DNA of 64,000 bases from Sporocytophaga sp. (GTDB taxonomy: Bacteria; Bacteroidota; Bacteroidia; Cytophagales; Cytophagaceae), in assembly GCA_024707265.1 (NCBI GenBank), contig JANQAB010000003.1, forward strand, positions 1,054,001-1,118,000, read 5' to 3'. Below the pieces are notes generated by a model. That model did no database searches and was not told where the DNA came from. It was given only the letters and a program-made list of their open reading frames with translations. The position numbers and the translations under genes are program-made. This document shows positions 9,094 to 18,044 of this stretch, one piece after another. Position 1 is the first letter of the stretch; each line of letters starts with the position of its first letter.

Positions 9094-9833
9094 TTAATTT
9101 GAAATAGCCGACTTATATCTATTTATCAAAGCATTCAGTTTATCATAGATCTCCTCCCCTACAATCCCGCCATGATAACAAATCATTTTCTTTGGAGAAA
9201 TCCGCTTGATTCTCTCTACTGATTTTACTGCTTGATGCATGTCTAATGTGAACTGCGGATTTGCAATATCTAAACCTTGCTCCTCCACCACAACAGCATC
9301 ATTTGCTATTACCAGTTGTTGTAATGGCACATAAAACGAGATGTGGCCTTTTGTATGGCCAGGAGTGAAAATGACTTCTATTTCGCCTTCTATGATTTCA
9401 TTATCCTCTAACAGCAAATCTACTTCAATTCTTTTTATCCCCTTTAACTGCTCAATAAAACCCTCAGCCCAGGCTTTGTGCTCCTTTGGTATATTGATTA
9501 ATGAATCTTCCGCTTGCTGCAGCCGCTCAGACTTTTTCATTCCTGAGATATAAGGTGCTTCTATACTACTGCTGTATACAATCAAATCCGGATTTTTGCT
9601 TTTAAATAAAGAAAGAGCTCCCACATGATCTATATCGTCGTGCGACAACAGGATAGCGTATAAATCAGACACCTCTATCTGTAAGTCTTTCAATCCGGCT
9701 ACAAATTCCTCAAAAGTTTCTTCATACCGCAGTCTATTAGATATTTCTTTCCATTAAGTTCTATCACTGTAGGGTATAAAGTCACGTCTCTACCGCCAAA
9801 TACATTGTGAACTTTAAAGGTTTCAATCTTCAT
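9094..9833 (-). pseudogene. Metallo-beta-lactamase-fold hydrolase with a 1-base deletion
   Basis: The downstream frame (9094-9693) contains the metal-binding LLSHDDIDHVG, TPGHTKGHISFY, VIANDAVV and the terminal YHGG, all typical of MBL-fold hydrolases of the glyoxalase-II/YflN type. Its natural N-terminus, MKIETFKVHNVFGG, starts at 9833 and runs to YLIDCG in another frame. Its ATG overlaps the stop of the upstream gene as ATGA, which fixes the start. A missing base near 9726-9729 separates the frames; restoring it gives DCG-YEETFEEFVAGL and about 246 residues. Substrate unknown. Confidence 0.8.
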
Positions 9834-10435
9834 AATATTTTTGTTATCTGCCTTACATATGTATCATTCTTTGTATCCCAAATTAACCTTCCATCAAAGT
9901 CTATTTTATATTTCGTCTTCTTAAAGTCAGTAAGCAAAAGTCCATCATCTTCAATAATAAATTCATCGTCTTTGTCTATTGATACAAAAATATCTGCACC
10001 GAAAAATTCCCATATTTTATTTCCGCTTTTGTCAAGTTTTGAAACTTGTTGTTCACCATGTATTAGGTAATGATCCTGCTGCCTGATAATTTGAAAACAG
10101 GTCGATGGGTCAGCCTTTGTTTTCCATTTTAATTTGAGGTCGGGAAGCGTCAGACAAAATACAGTATCGCAACAACAGATCAACAGCTGGTCACTGTCGA
10201 GAAGTGAGGATTTTTCATGAACTGCAGTTGCCCCACCAGATCCAATGAGAATGCAACTATTGACAATGAGTTCATCTTGATAGACTTTTACACCACGTAT
10301 GGAAGCCGGATATTCTTTAGCCTCTTCACCAAAGTAATGTTTTGAGTAACCGAAACTGTTATCAGAGGAACCTATCTTATATCCGGGTTCGTCAAGCACT
10401 TCAATGATCAAATCTTTATATTGATGCCTGTTCAT
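9830..10435 (-). CDS. Unknown beta-rich protein
   Basis: 201 residues, no signal peptide. It contains repeated short strands with Asp/Gly turns (IWEFFGADIFVSIDKDDEF and LIWDTKNDTYV), which suggests a small beta-propeller-like or PQQ-like fold, judged by eye only. It sits in a tight three-gene operon: its start touches the stop of the DUF1963 gene, and its stop overlaps the start of the MBL hydrolase by four bases. Function unknown. Confidence 0.75.
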   Translation of the reverse strand: MNRHQYKDLIIEVLDEPGYKIGSSDNSFGYSKHYFGEEAKEYPASIRGVKVYQDELIVNSCILIGSGGATAVHEKSSLLDSDQLLICCCDTVFCLTLPDLKLKWKTKADPSTCFQIIRQQDHYLIHGEQQVSKLDKSGNKIWEFFGADIFVSIDKDDEFIIEDDGLLLTDFKKTKYKIDFDGRLIWDTKNDTYVRQITKIL

Positions 10436-11157
10436 TACGATTGCCCCCAGGCAAATTCACAGTTATCAAAATTCTTATTTATCAAGTCTTCACGGTTAAT
10501 TAAAACACTAAAAATACCTTCATCATTAAATCCGTTTTCACCCACTTGCAAAAGCAAAATTCTATCAGAAAAAGCTATTTGTTCTATTTCTTCCTGTCCA
10601 TATTGGCAGTGTGTATAAATGCCAAATATCTTCGATTGCTCACTTCCGGCAAAACTATCCCAGATCATTCCCTCTTTATTGGCATGTTCTTTTTCCCATT
10701 CATCTTCAGCTTCACGAAAGCGATCAGCAAAAGATTCTTCGTCTGCAAAAACCTTATCAACCAGTACACCTAAAAAGAAATTATCCTCATGTTCCTTTTC
10801 TGTTCTAACCAAACTGCTATTGGGCACATCTGCATAAATCACCTTTCCTGTGTCATTCAAAATATCCGCAAAGAAAATGAGTTGTCCGGTTTTAGGAAGA
10901 AGTCCTGTTTGGTCAAATGGAGAGAATTGAGCCAGGTCAAATTGTCCTGCAAACCGCAATCCTTCCGGATGATCTAATCCTACAGGCAGATCCATTACAG
11001 GCCCGCCATATCGGGATTGTCCCATTGGTATTTCTATGTCTGTGTGCTTCACATAAGTTTTGGGCATCCAGCTTTGCTTTTTCATTGAAGCAGGATAATA
11101 CTGTTTATCGTCAGCTGTAAAGCTTATGATGTTAAATTTCTTGTTCAAATTATTCAT
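10435..11157 (-). CDS. DUF1963 (YwqG-like) protein
   Basis: About 240 residues. The family signature is clear: GLLPKTGQLIFFADI in the middle, then SKIFGIYTHCQYGQEEI, ILLLQVGENGFNDEG and FAWGQS at the end. DUF1963 proteins are soluble and of unknown function, and often sit next to polymorphic-toxin or immunity genes. A TTG nine bases upstream could also initiate, but the ATG at 11157 is preferred. First gene of the operon ending with the MBL hydrolase. Confidence 0.85.
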   Translation of the reverse strand: MNNLNKKFNIISFTADDKQYYPASMKKQSWMPKTYVKHTDIEIPMGQSRYGGPVMDLPVGLDHPEGLRFAGQFDLAQFSPFDQTGLLPKTGQLIFFADILNDTGKVIYADVPNSSLVRTEKEHEDNFFLGVLVDKVFADEESFADRFREAEDEWEKEHANKEGMIWDSFAGSEQSKIFGIYTHCQYGQEEIEQIAFSDRILLLQVGENGFNDEGIFSVLINREDLINKNFDNCEFAWGQS

Positions 11158-11216
11158 TTCTATCAATCATCTTTAGGTGCACTTCCTTAAACATTGGTTA
11201 ACTATTCTTGAACAAA

Positions 11217-11591
11217 TTAAAAAGCAGACATTCTTTTTTCAATTTGTTCCCAATAATTTCTACGCATCCAATAAAAGAAAATATTCCAAAATTTACAGTT
11301 TAGTCTATGTAAAATATTTTTCCTGCGCCTGTAACGCTTTTCGCATTCAACCAATAACCAATCTTCATCAAAACCAGTCCACGCTCCGGTAATGCTTAAT
11401 AGGTTTTGCTGAAGAAGAGTAAACACTTCAAACAAATCAATCTCCTTTAGCTCATTTAAGGTAAGTCCGGAATTCTGAAAAATAACTGCGATACGATCAA
11501 AGTCCTCATTGGTCAACTCAGTGTCCAGATAGAACTCAGACAAAGCAAGCCAAACCGGTTTCCTTATTTCTATGTCCTGCTTGTCTATCAT
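11217..11591 (-). CDS. DUF7079-like small protein
   Basis: 124 residues. RKPVWLALSEFYLDTELT near the N-terminus followed by ITGAWTGFDEDW resembles the family called DUF7079, with a basic, aromatic tail. Cytoplasmic and of unknown function. It precedes the DUF1963 operon by 60 bp and may be cotranscribed. DUF7079 assignment is from memory of the motif. Confidence 0.65.
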   Translation of the reverse strand: MIDKQDIEIRKPVWLALSEFYLDTELTNEDFDRIAVIFQNSGLTLNELKEIDLFEVFTLLQQNLLSITGAWTGFDEDWLLVECEKRYRRRKNILHRLNCKFWNIFFYWMRRNYWEQIEKRMSAF

Positions 11592-11690
11592 TAGCTTTCG
11601 TTAATTGGCCTAAAATTTCTGCCTGGATTAGAATAAAAATAAAAAAGTAACATACCCCTAAAAATTGACTATTGCCTCTCCATACATTTA

Positions 11691-12035
11691 TTATTCTTTT
11701 TCAATTAAGCTGTATTCTTCAATTGCATCTTTCCAGATATGATCTTTATTAATTTTAATCAATTCTTTAACTAATGAAGTTATTACTTTATCATCTAAGT
11801 TTTCTTTTTTGAACTCTTCAATGAACCTGAGAGAATCTTCATAGCTTAAACTGTTTACCACATCGTTTAGATTACAACATCCATATCCATCAAAGGAAAT
11901 CCTTCTGAGATATATTCTATTGTCATCCGAAAGGTTTAAATCTATAAATACGGAACCATCAAGACAACCTAAATAGTAGTCTGCCTTACGGGTCAAAGGC
12001 ATTGAGTGTTTGAAGAAGTTGAATTCCTGATTCAT
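11691..12035 (-). CDS. Unknown small protein
   Basis: 114 residues from the ATG at 12035, chosen over an alternative four codons upstream because MNQEF begins the compositionally consistent part. It has a Cys-Cys pair (GYGCCNLNDV) and an acidic C-terminus. No family recognised. It could be an immunity-type protein, in keeping with its DUF1963 and DUF7079 neighbours, but nothing proves this. Confidence 0.6.
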   Translation of the reverse strand: MNQEFNFFKHSMPLTRKADYYLGCLDGSVFIDLNLSDDNRIYLRRISFDGYGCCNLNDVVNSLSYEDSLRFIEEFKKENLDDKVITSLVKELIKINKDHIWKDAIEEYSLIEKE

Positions 12036-12209
12036 TGTCCATGTCAATCATTAGAATTGTAGACATAAATGATTGAATAAAAGTTTATCGTTTAAATTTT
12101 CAAGAAAGCTCATCAATATCACCTTTCATTTTTCTCTGTAATATGGCAACCATAAGATCACAGAGATCTTATTAAATGAACGAGTTCACTAATGAACATT
12201 TAAAAAACA

Positions 12210-12236
12210 AAAGTGCGGATACAAGATCCGCACTTT
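12210..12236 (-). terminator. Rho-independent terminator after the YD-like lipoprotein
   Basis: AAAGTGCGGAT and ATCCGCACTTT form an 11-bp perfect stem around ACAAG. On the minus strand it is followed by a run rich in T, and it lies 15 bp after the stop at 12252. Confidence 0.8.
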
Positions 12237-12251
12237 AAATATTAATTCTAC

Positions 12252-13073
12252 TTATTTCTTTTCATATTCAAATATGACAGTTGCTCCTCCCGGGGACGTT
12301 TTCCTGTTAACAGGAAGTCCCACCTCATTATATTGATATAAATAACTTATCGTGTCCTTGGTACCATACCCACTTTGGCTGACTTCTATTAATTTATTAT
12401 GAGGAGACAACGAAAAGTAAGAAGGATAGGAAGGATAAGACTCATCGAATGCAAAAGAAAGAGGTAGTCCTTTTATGGCCTTTGTATAATTTACCATATC
12501 GTCAAGAGAAACATAAGTAATCTTATTACCATTATATTCGGCAATAGACTCTATATTATTATCTTTTCCATAAGTGAACTCATACCTTCTGTATTGGCTT
12601 GTATTAACAGTATCTGTAACTTTAATTAACCTATCAGAATTGTCATACACATATGATCTATATTCTGTTGGAGCTTCTTTTTTGTAATGAATTCGTGACA
12701 CTGGAAGATTCTTTGTATTATAATTGAATTCATAATAATCTAAAATGAATGGACTCCCCTTCTTTTGAATATTCCATTTTGTACAAAGCCCATTAGTATA
12801 CTCAAACGTTTGTAAAACAGTATCTATTTCATCAACCACCTGCCCTGAATGCATAACGTAAAAAGTCCTTCTAACAGATTCAATCCTGGATATTAAACCA
12901 TTTTCATTATAAAAATATGAATCGACAGCTTCTGTACGTTCATTCGGATTATGAATTTCTTTTTTTAAACGATAAGATTGTGTAAGGTCAAGATTATCAA
13001 CCCCAATATCAGTTTTCTTACATGAATAAAAAATACCAATTAATAAAACAATAGAATAAAAAATCTTTCTCAT
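12252..13073 (-). CDS. Lipoprotein with YD/RHS-like repeats
   Basis: 273 residues. The N-terminus is a lipoprotein signal with the lipobox region GIFYSC. The body contains repeated Tyr-rich strands (DSYFYNENGLISRIES, RSYVYDNSDRLIKVTD, YLYQYNEVGLPVNRK) that resemble the YD repeats of RHS-type beta-cages found in many Bacteroidota lipoproteins. Probably anchored in the outer membrane. It has its own terminator and a long upstream gap, so it is likely monocistronic. Function unknown. Confidence 0.8.
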   Translation of the reverse strand: MRKIFYSIVLLIGIFYSCKKTDIGVDNLDLTQSYRLKKEIHNPNERTEAVDSYFYNENGLISRIESVRRTFYVMHSGQVVDEIDTVLQTFEYTNGLCTKWNIQKKGSPFILDYYEFNYNTKNLPVSRIHYKKEAPTEYRSYVYDNSDRLIKVTDTVNTSQYRRYEFTYGKDNNIESIAEYNGNKITYVSLDDMVNYTKAIKGLPLSFAFDESYPSYPSYFSLSPHNKLIEVSQSGYGTKDTISYLYQYNEVGLPVNRKTSPGGATVIFEYEKK

Positions 13074-13214
13074 AAATTAAAGAATAAAAACACTAGTTAA
13101 ACAATTTTAATAAATATATGCAAAAATTAAGATTACACAACCCTTCCGCATAAAATTTCATTATCAAACTTCTCTTTCTCAAGACAAAATCAAATGCTAA
13201 TAAATGATTTTGTC

Positions 13215-14159
13215 TTAAGAAATATCATTGTACTTAGCAGGGATTATTTTAAAACATAAGAGATCTGCAACGCTACTTGTTTCAATTTGGACAGTAGGGT
13301 GTTGAATCTTATGTTTTTCCATTAATTGCAATACAGTTGAAAGAACAGCATTTTGTTTGTCTTCCGCAATGCTATTTACTACGGCATGTAGTGATCCAAT
13401 GTTATAATTACCGTCCAAAGTCCAGATGTGCAGATCGTGAATAGATTCGACTCCCTCAATCTGAATGAGCTCATTGGATAGTTGTTCCAGGTCAACGTTT
13501 TCCGGAACGGATTGCAACAAAACTTTCATGGTGCGGACCAGGTTTTGTATTGCATTATATCCAATGAAAACTGCAATAACCAAAGCTAGTACACCATCTA
13601 TCCAATACCAGTTAGTGAAATAGATGACGATTCCTCCGATTAAAACCGCTACCCACCCCAAGACATCTTCCAATAAGTGCAGCATTATTGCCCTGCTATT
13701 AAAATCAGTATCGTCCGAATGATTATGATCATGTTCATATCCTTGAGAGTGCTTGATTTTCAAAAAAGCAAATCCATTTACGGCTATCCCTAAAATCGCC
13801 AGCCACACCATGCCTTCGCTGTGCATTACCTCCGGATTGACGAATGAATTGTAAGCACCAATGCACATCACCCCAGAACCAATTAACAAGAACAAAGACA
13901 TTCCCAATGCAGACAAAAGGGAAAATCTTTTGTATCCATAAGAGAATCCTGGAGTACGTTTTCTACCAGATAATTTTTCTAACAGCACTGCCAGGCCAAT
14001 AGCCAGGGCATCTGTAAAGTCATGAAAGGCATCTGCAATAATTGCTGTTGAGTTGGTAAGTATCCCTCCCACTACTTCAACGATCGAGAATAAAAGATTA
14101 AGCCAAAAAGCCATTGTTATTTTGCTTTTGTGTGCATGGTGATGATGTGTATGTGCCAT
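13215..14159 (-). CDS. Cation diffusion facilitator (CzcD-like zinc exporter)
   Basis: 314 residues, six hydrophobic helices, His-rich ends (HTHHHHAHK at the N-terminus, HDHNHSDD between helices 4 and 5). The transport-site residues appear as AIIADAFHDFTDAL in helix 2 and MLHLLEDVLGW in helix 5. The C-terminal cytoplasmic domain contains GVESIHDLHIWTLDG, standard for CDF transporters. It exports Zn2+ or related ions across the inner membrane in exchange for protons. It follows the siderophore-interacting flavoprotein by 21 bp, so metal handling is the likely shared theme. Metal specificity inferred. Confidence 0.92.
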   Translation of the reverse strand: MAHTHHHHAHKSKITMAFWLNLLFSIVEVVGGILTNSTAIIADAFHDFTDALAIGLAVLLEKLSGRKRTPGFSYGYKRFSLLSALGMSLFLLIGSGVMCIGAYNSFVNPEVMHSEGMVWLAILGIAVNGFAFLKIKHSQGYEHDHNHSDDTDFNSRAIMLHLLEDVLGWVAVLIGGIVIYFTNWYWIDGVLALVIAVFIGYNAIQNLVRTMKVLLQSVPENVDLEQLSNELIQIEGVESIHDLHIWTLDGNYNIGSLHAVVNSIAEDKQNAVLSTVLQLMEKHKIQHPTVQIETSSVADLLCFKIIPAKYNDIS

Positions 14160-14180
14160 AGTTATTTTTATTTTAAAATT

Positions 14181-14888
14181 TTACAATCCTTTTTTCCCTT
14201 CAAGCCAATACCCTTGGGAGAATATTTTAACAGTTGTATTGTCTTTTAACACCTTACGAAAAGCCTGCACCGACCTCACATTTCCCGTTAAAACAAAGCA
14301 GGTATTCTGCAAATCAGCTACGTCAACAGGTAGCAGATCTAGTATCCACTTTTCATCCCTGAAAGTTTTCTTAGAAACCACTAAACAGTTTTCCAGACCT
14401 AATAAATGAGGAACATTTTTATGTGCTTCATCCAGTTCAAAAATGAATTGAAACTGATGCAGGCCTTGTTTTAATAAGGGAAGAAAAGAACAGGCCAGAC
14501 CTAATGATGTTTCATCCCCGATAATACATTGTCGCTTTATAGGGGATTCATAAAACCTTTTCCCTCGCGGTTGACTGATAAATAGTTCATCATCTGTTTT
14601 TAGCAAATCGACAAACTCACTTCCAATTCCATTGCCGTGAATATGAAAAACAATATCAAAAAAGCCATTGTCAGTATCATGATAAGCAATGGTATAATTC
14701 CTGAATTCGGTTTCACTCACGCGAATGACGCTTGCATATCCGATTTGAAAATTCCAGCTGGAAATATCCCCCTGAAAACGTATCTTTTTCAAATGCGGAC
14801 TTAAGTAAGACGTTTCCATGACTCTAGCATTGGGCCGTAATGCATTTCCGAATAAACTACTGACCCATTTTGGCAGGCTTGAAATCAT
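14181..14888 (-). CDS. Siderophore-interacting FAD-binding protein (SIP family)
   Basis: 235 residues matching the ViuB/SIP family: RNYTIAYHD, equivalent to the R-x-Y-[TS] FAD motif, PRGKRF after it, then a C-terminal NAD(P)H-binding half with IIGDETSLGLACSFLP. Members reduce ferric siderophores in the cytoplasm to release iron. The gene lies 81 bp downstream of an AraC-family regulator and 21 bp upstream of the CDF exporter, consistent with an iron/metal operon controlled by that regulator. Confidence 0.85.
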   Translation of the reverse strand: MISSLPKWVSSLFGNALRPNARVMETSYLSPHLKKIRFQGDISSWNFQIGYASVIRVSETEFRNYTIAYHDTDNGFFDIVFHIHGNGIGSEFVDLLKTDDELFISQPRGKRFYESPIKRQCIIGDETSLGLACSFLPLLKQGLHQFQFIFELDEAHKNVPHLLGLENCLVVSKKTFRDEKWILDLLPVDVADLQNTCFVLTGNVRSVQAFRKVLKDNTTVKIFSQGYWLEGKKGL

Positions 14889-14968
14889 TGTCTGTTACAT
14901 TAAATTCTTATACAAAGAAACTGCAAGCAGCAAATGTAAACAATGTAAGAAAAGAAGTAAGTATTGGA

Positions 14969-15823
14969 CTAATCGCGGTTTTTACTCCGAAATGCTAAAG
15001 CGGCCATTCCTGCAACTTTTGTAAACAATCTCGAAAAATAGGCATAATCCTGATACCCCAGTGCTGTTGCTATTTCTTTCACAGATTTATCAGAATGAAA
15101 AAGTAAGCGTTTGGCTTCCAGTATAACCCTTTGCTGTATGTGATAGGAAACCGGTTGTCCTGTTGCATTTTTGACACACTCGTTTAAATATGCAACAGAT
15201 ATATTGAGTTGCTGAGCGTACTCAGAAGGCATCTTAGCTGTTGCAAAATTACGTTCCAACAACGCTTTAAAGGATTTGGTAACAATCTCAAATCTCGAAA
15301 GCTTATCAGCAGGTTTAGAGCGCTCCAGATAATGAACAAGAATCTGAGCAACTAATGCATTGCAGTTATTTTTAAGTAAAGAATGATACAGTATGTCAGA
15401 TGTACGTTCAAAAGATCTGATACATAACCGGACTGTGTCGGTTATTACAGACAATCTTTCCTCTTTTATTACCAGCGGTTCTGCTGGCACTATTTCCTCC
15501 AACAGATGCAGGTATTCAGGATTAAGGTTTTCATTGTTGATGAGCAAACCGCATATAGTTATATTGTCTGTTTGTAAAAACCGATGCACCTGATCCGGAT
15601 GGATGTATAATATTGAAGATTCTTTTAGTTTGTATTTTTTAAAATCAATTTCAAAAGTAGTGGTACCTTTTTCCTGTATAATAAAAAAATGAAAATCGTG
15701 TCGGTGAGAATGACTTACTTCTTCTAATGGTATGTCTTTCCCTGACATTCTTCCAATGACAATCCCTCCTTCTGATCCATCGGGAAGTGAATGTACGGGG
15801 ATAACTTTAGCTTTTTTAGTCAT
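14969..15823 (-). CDS. AraC-family transcriptional regulator
   Basis: 284 residues. The N-terminal cupin part shows SHRHDFHFFIIQEKG and the C-terminal double HTH shows SVAYLNECVKNATGQPVSYH and IATALGYQDYAYFSRLFTK, the typical AraC/XylS finger. It probably controls the downstream flavoprotein and CDF gene. The effector is unknown. Confidence 0.9.
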   Translation of the reverse strand: MTKKAKVIPVHSLPDGSEGGIVIGRMSGKDIPLEEVSHSHRHDFHFFIIQEKGTTTFEIDFKKYKLKESSILYIHPDQVHRFLQTDNITICGLLINNENLNPEYLHLLEEIVPAEPLVIKEERLSVITDTVRLCIRSFERTSDILYHSLLKNNCNALVAQILVHYLERSKPADKLSRFEIVTKSFKALLERNFATAKMPSEYAQQLNISVAYLNECVKNATGQPVSYHIQQRVILEAKRLLFHSDKSVKEIATALGYQDYAYFSRLFTKVAGMAALAFRSKNRD

Positions 15824-15876
15824 TGTGTTTTTTCGTACAGAATTTCAATTCTCCTTATACTTAACTTTAAAGTTTC

Positions 15877-16167
15877 TTATAATTGATTTGCGTCGTTTAA
15901 TTTGTTCCTGAGCTTTTCAATTTTCCTTTTCAACAAGTAACCAGAACCTACAATAGTAAATAAACTAAACAGATTCAACGGAACCGTTAGTATAAGCGTC
16001 CACTTCACCCAGTTATACTCCCAGAATAGTACGTATATAAGAATGGTCATAAGCGTTCTCACCAACCAGAGTAGTAGCTTCTTTTGCCTATACTCCTTCA
16101 TAAGAATAGGACTGTTGGAAAGGATTTCCAATTCTCTTTTTATACTTTCATTGAATGTCTCTTCCAT
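15877..16167 (-). CDS. Small two-helix membrane protein
   Basis: 96 residues with two hydrophobic segments (about residues 30-47 and 53-72) flanked by basic residues, and a Lys/Arg-rich C-terminal helix. No family recognised. It has a clear ATG at 16167. Location between an AraC gene and a repeat gives no functional hint. Confidence 0.6.
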   Translation of the reverse strand: MEETFNESIKRELEILSNSPILMKEYRQKKLLLWLVRTLMTILIYVLFWEYNWVKWTLILTVPLNLFSLFTIVGSGYLLKRKIEKLRNKLNDANQL

Positions 16168-16284
16168 TTATTTTATTTGTTATTTTATAATATAGTCACT
16201 GGATTGTATCCCAGGTGATCTCACATGAAAGTCCCTCTCCTGAAGACCATGACACTAAGCTAACCAATATCCTGTTAATTATAA

Positions 16285-16431
16285 ATTCCTGTAAATCCTG
16301 ATTCAGACTATCCTACAATCCTGAAGGGATTGAATATTTATAGATAGCTTGGCATTGCCTTGGTGCGACCCCTACAGGGTCGTATGTTATAAGTCTGCTC
16401 TTATCTATAAACATGTGACCTCTTCGAGGTC
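16285..16431 (-). repeat. REP-like intergenic repeat, copy A
   Basis: The reverse complement aligns with 44891-45015 over about 125 bp at roughly 80% identity by eye (shared GTTTATAGATAA, AACATACG, AGGGGTCGCA-CAAGGCAATGCC, CCCTTCAGGATTGT and TCTGAATCAGGA). It contains perfect or near-perfect palindromes GACCCCTACAGGGTC and GACCTCTTCGAGGTC (the latter at 16417-16431). The rest of 16168-16582 has no gene. Confidence 0.7.
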
Positions 16432-16582
16432 AGGACTTTTCTCAAGATTTCATAACTTTACCGCATTGATAAAAATGTATCCTAAAGGAGAAGGATTAGG
16501 GATGAGATTTTTGGCTTTGATACAGGAATCTAATAGTTAATTTCGATTACTTAATTTCCAGTGCCTGATTATTACATTGCTT

Positions 16583-16963
16583 TTAGCTCAGGTCTGTCAA
16601 TTTGATTACTTTATTGTTCTCGTTAAATTCAAAAATAGATTTTCCTTGTAACTTTAACTCTTCTCCTTTTTTCAATCCATTTGGAAAGTCCATTGCCAAC
16701 ACAGCATAATAATCAACTTCAATCTCAGAAACATTTATGTCATGTTGAACTGATCTTATAGTTTGCTGTCTTTTTTCAAAATAGTCCTTCGCCTGATCAG
16801 CCTGCCGTTTGAATGCTTCAAGCCCTCTAATAGACAAATTGACTTTTCCGTTTTGAACATTTTCAAAGAGTATCATTTCATCGAAATCCCGAATCATATT
16901 ATCTGTATCGAATGCATTATAGGCCTTAATGTAATCTTTTATAATTTGCGTTCTTGCGTCCAT
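16583..16963 (-). CDS. NTF2/SnoaL-like protein
   Basis: About 126 residues from the ATG at 16963 (MDARTQIIKDYIKAYNAFD). An upstream in-frame start 16 codons earlier is disfavoured because those codons are outside the family pattern. The opening helix, the FENVQNGKVNLSIRGLEAF segment and the closing beta strands match SnoaL-like/NTF2-fold proteins. Members may be small enzymes or ligand binders; nothing here tells which. Cytoplasmic. Confidence 0.8.
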   Translation of the reverse strand: MDARTQIIKDYIKAYNAFDTDNMIRDFDEMILFENVQNGKVNLSIRGLEAFKRQADQAKDYFEKRQQTIRSVQHDINVSEIEVDYYAVLAMDFPNGLKKGEELKLQGKSIFEFNENNKVIKLTDLS

Positions 16964-17051
16964 TATTTGTATTGTATTACAGATATGATTGTATTTATAT
17001 TCTCGGATCAACTCTTTTAAAAATCAAATTATCGTTATAAATGGATGCTCA

Positions 17052-17744
17052 TCACTTCTTGCTCAATTTCACATTCGTCATACAGTCCAGTATTTTTCCC
17101 GGAACGTCGCTTGAATCCGTGCCGATCATACTCGCCCAGTAAAGATCTTCACGTTTCGTGAAAAAAAGCTTTTCAGGATAGACGTTATCAACCGTTATTG
17201 AATAATCCTTAAATAAAGTATTTAAGTCTGTCCCCAGTTTTGATTCTTTAAGAAATTGCCTGACGACATCGTAGCTTTGAAGTTTGTCACTCGTTCCAAA
17301 TCTTTGCCGATACTGATTGGTAACGTCAATTGCAAGATCTCCGCTTAAAATCAATCTGCCATAGGATATGCCAGTCAATGAGTCGAAATTAAAATCAAGA
17401 GCTGCTTTGGGTAAAATCATTTTTAATTCTTTCAGTCTTTGACTGTAGGTCATTGTTTTCTTAAAGTAAGGAATATTCAAATCAATCCACACTTTACCAT
17501 CACTTTTGGACTCTGTAAAAATACAGGCAAAGTCTGACGTGTCATTACCCACAATTACGAAATAACCAATTGCTCTTTTTCTATAGGCCGAACCAGCTAT
17601 TTCGTCTGTTAAAACCTTTTTACCTACAATGGTATCAAAAGGTGTTTTCATTTGTTCTGTTGCCTGGGAGGTATTATTCTGACGGTTGTCATTGCAACCT
17701 AACAGAACAACAAGCAATATCCCTAATACTATTCTACAACTCAT
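17052..17744 (-). CDS. Lipoprotein of unknown function
   Basis: 230 residues with a lipobox LLGCND. The mature part is mixed alpha/beta and contains SYGRLILSGDLAIDVTNQY, reminiscent of host or immunity-type lipoproteins, but no family is recognised. Probably anchored in the outer membrane. It is isolated, with a strong terminator about 130 bp downstream. Confidence 0.75.
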   Translation of the reverse strand: MSCRIVLGILLVVLLGCNDNRQNNTSQATEQMKTPFDTIVGKKVLTDEIAGSAYRKRAIGYFVIVGNDTSDFACIFTESKSDGKVWIDLNIPYFKKTMTYSQRLKELKMILPKAALDFNFDSLTGISYGRLILSGDLAIDVTNQYRQRFGTSDKLQSYDVVRQFLKESKLGTDLNTLFKDYSITVDNVYPEKLFFTKREDLYWASMIGTDSSDVPGKILDCMTNVKLSKK

Positions 17745-17888
17745 TGGTCATTTCTCAATTAACATAAATAATGAACTTCACTGACATTTTAGTCTAAAAT
17801 AATCTACAACAACAGTTCACTCCTGGTATCCGCCGCTTCTTTCCGCTTTTGGATAGCACAGCGGGTTATTTTATTATTCTTTTAATAT

Positions 17889-17920
17889 AAAATAGCCCCG
17901 ATAATATCGGGGCTATTTTT
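17889..17920. terminator. Bidirectional rho-independent terminator
   Basis: AAAATAGCCCCGATA pairs with ATCGGGGCTATTTTT around a short AT-rich loop. It has A/T tracts on both sides and lies between the lipoprotein gene and the YhcG remnant. It is the only distinct structure in 17745-18044. Confidence 0.75.
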
Positions 17921-18044
17921 GAAGTCTATCTTGAATTTTAAATTTCTCTGCCTTTATTGAACCCGCAAGTCAATAGACTTGCATTCATTTTTAGGCTTAA
18001 GTTAGATAAACTTATGCCAGCAACGCATTGTGCATTTTCATTCA

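Noticed and set aside
10546-11120. Several plus-strand ORFs opposite the DUF1963 gene
   Set aside because: They are antisense shadows of a gene with clear family motifs; none has a recognisable domain.
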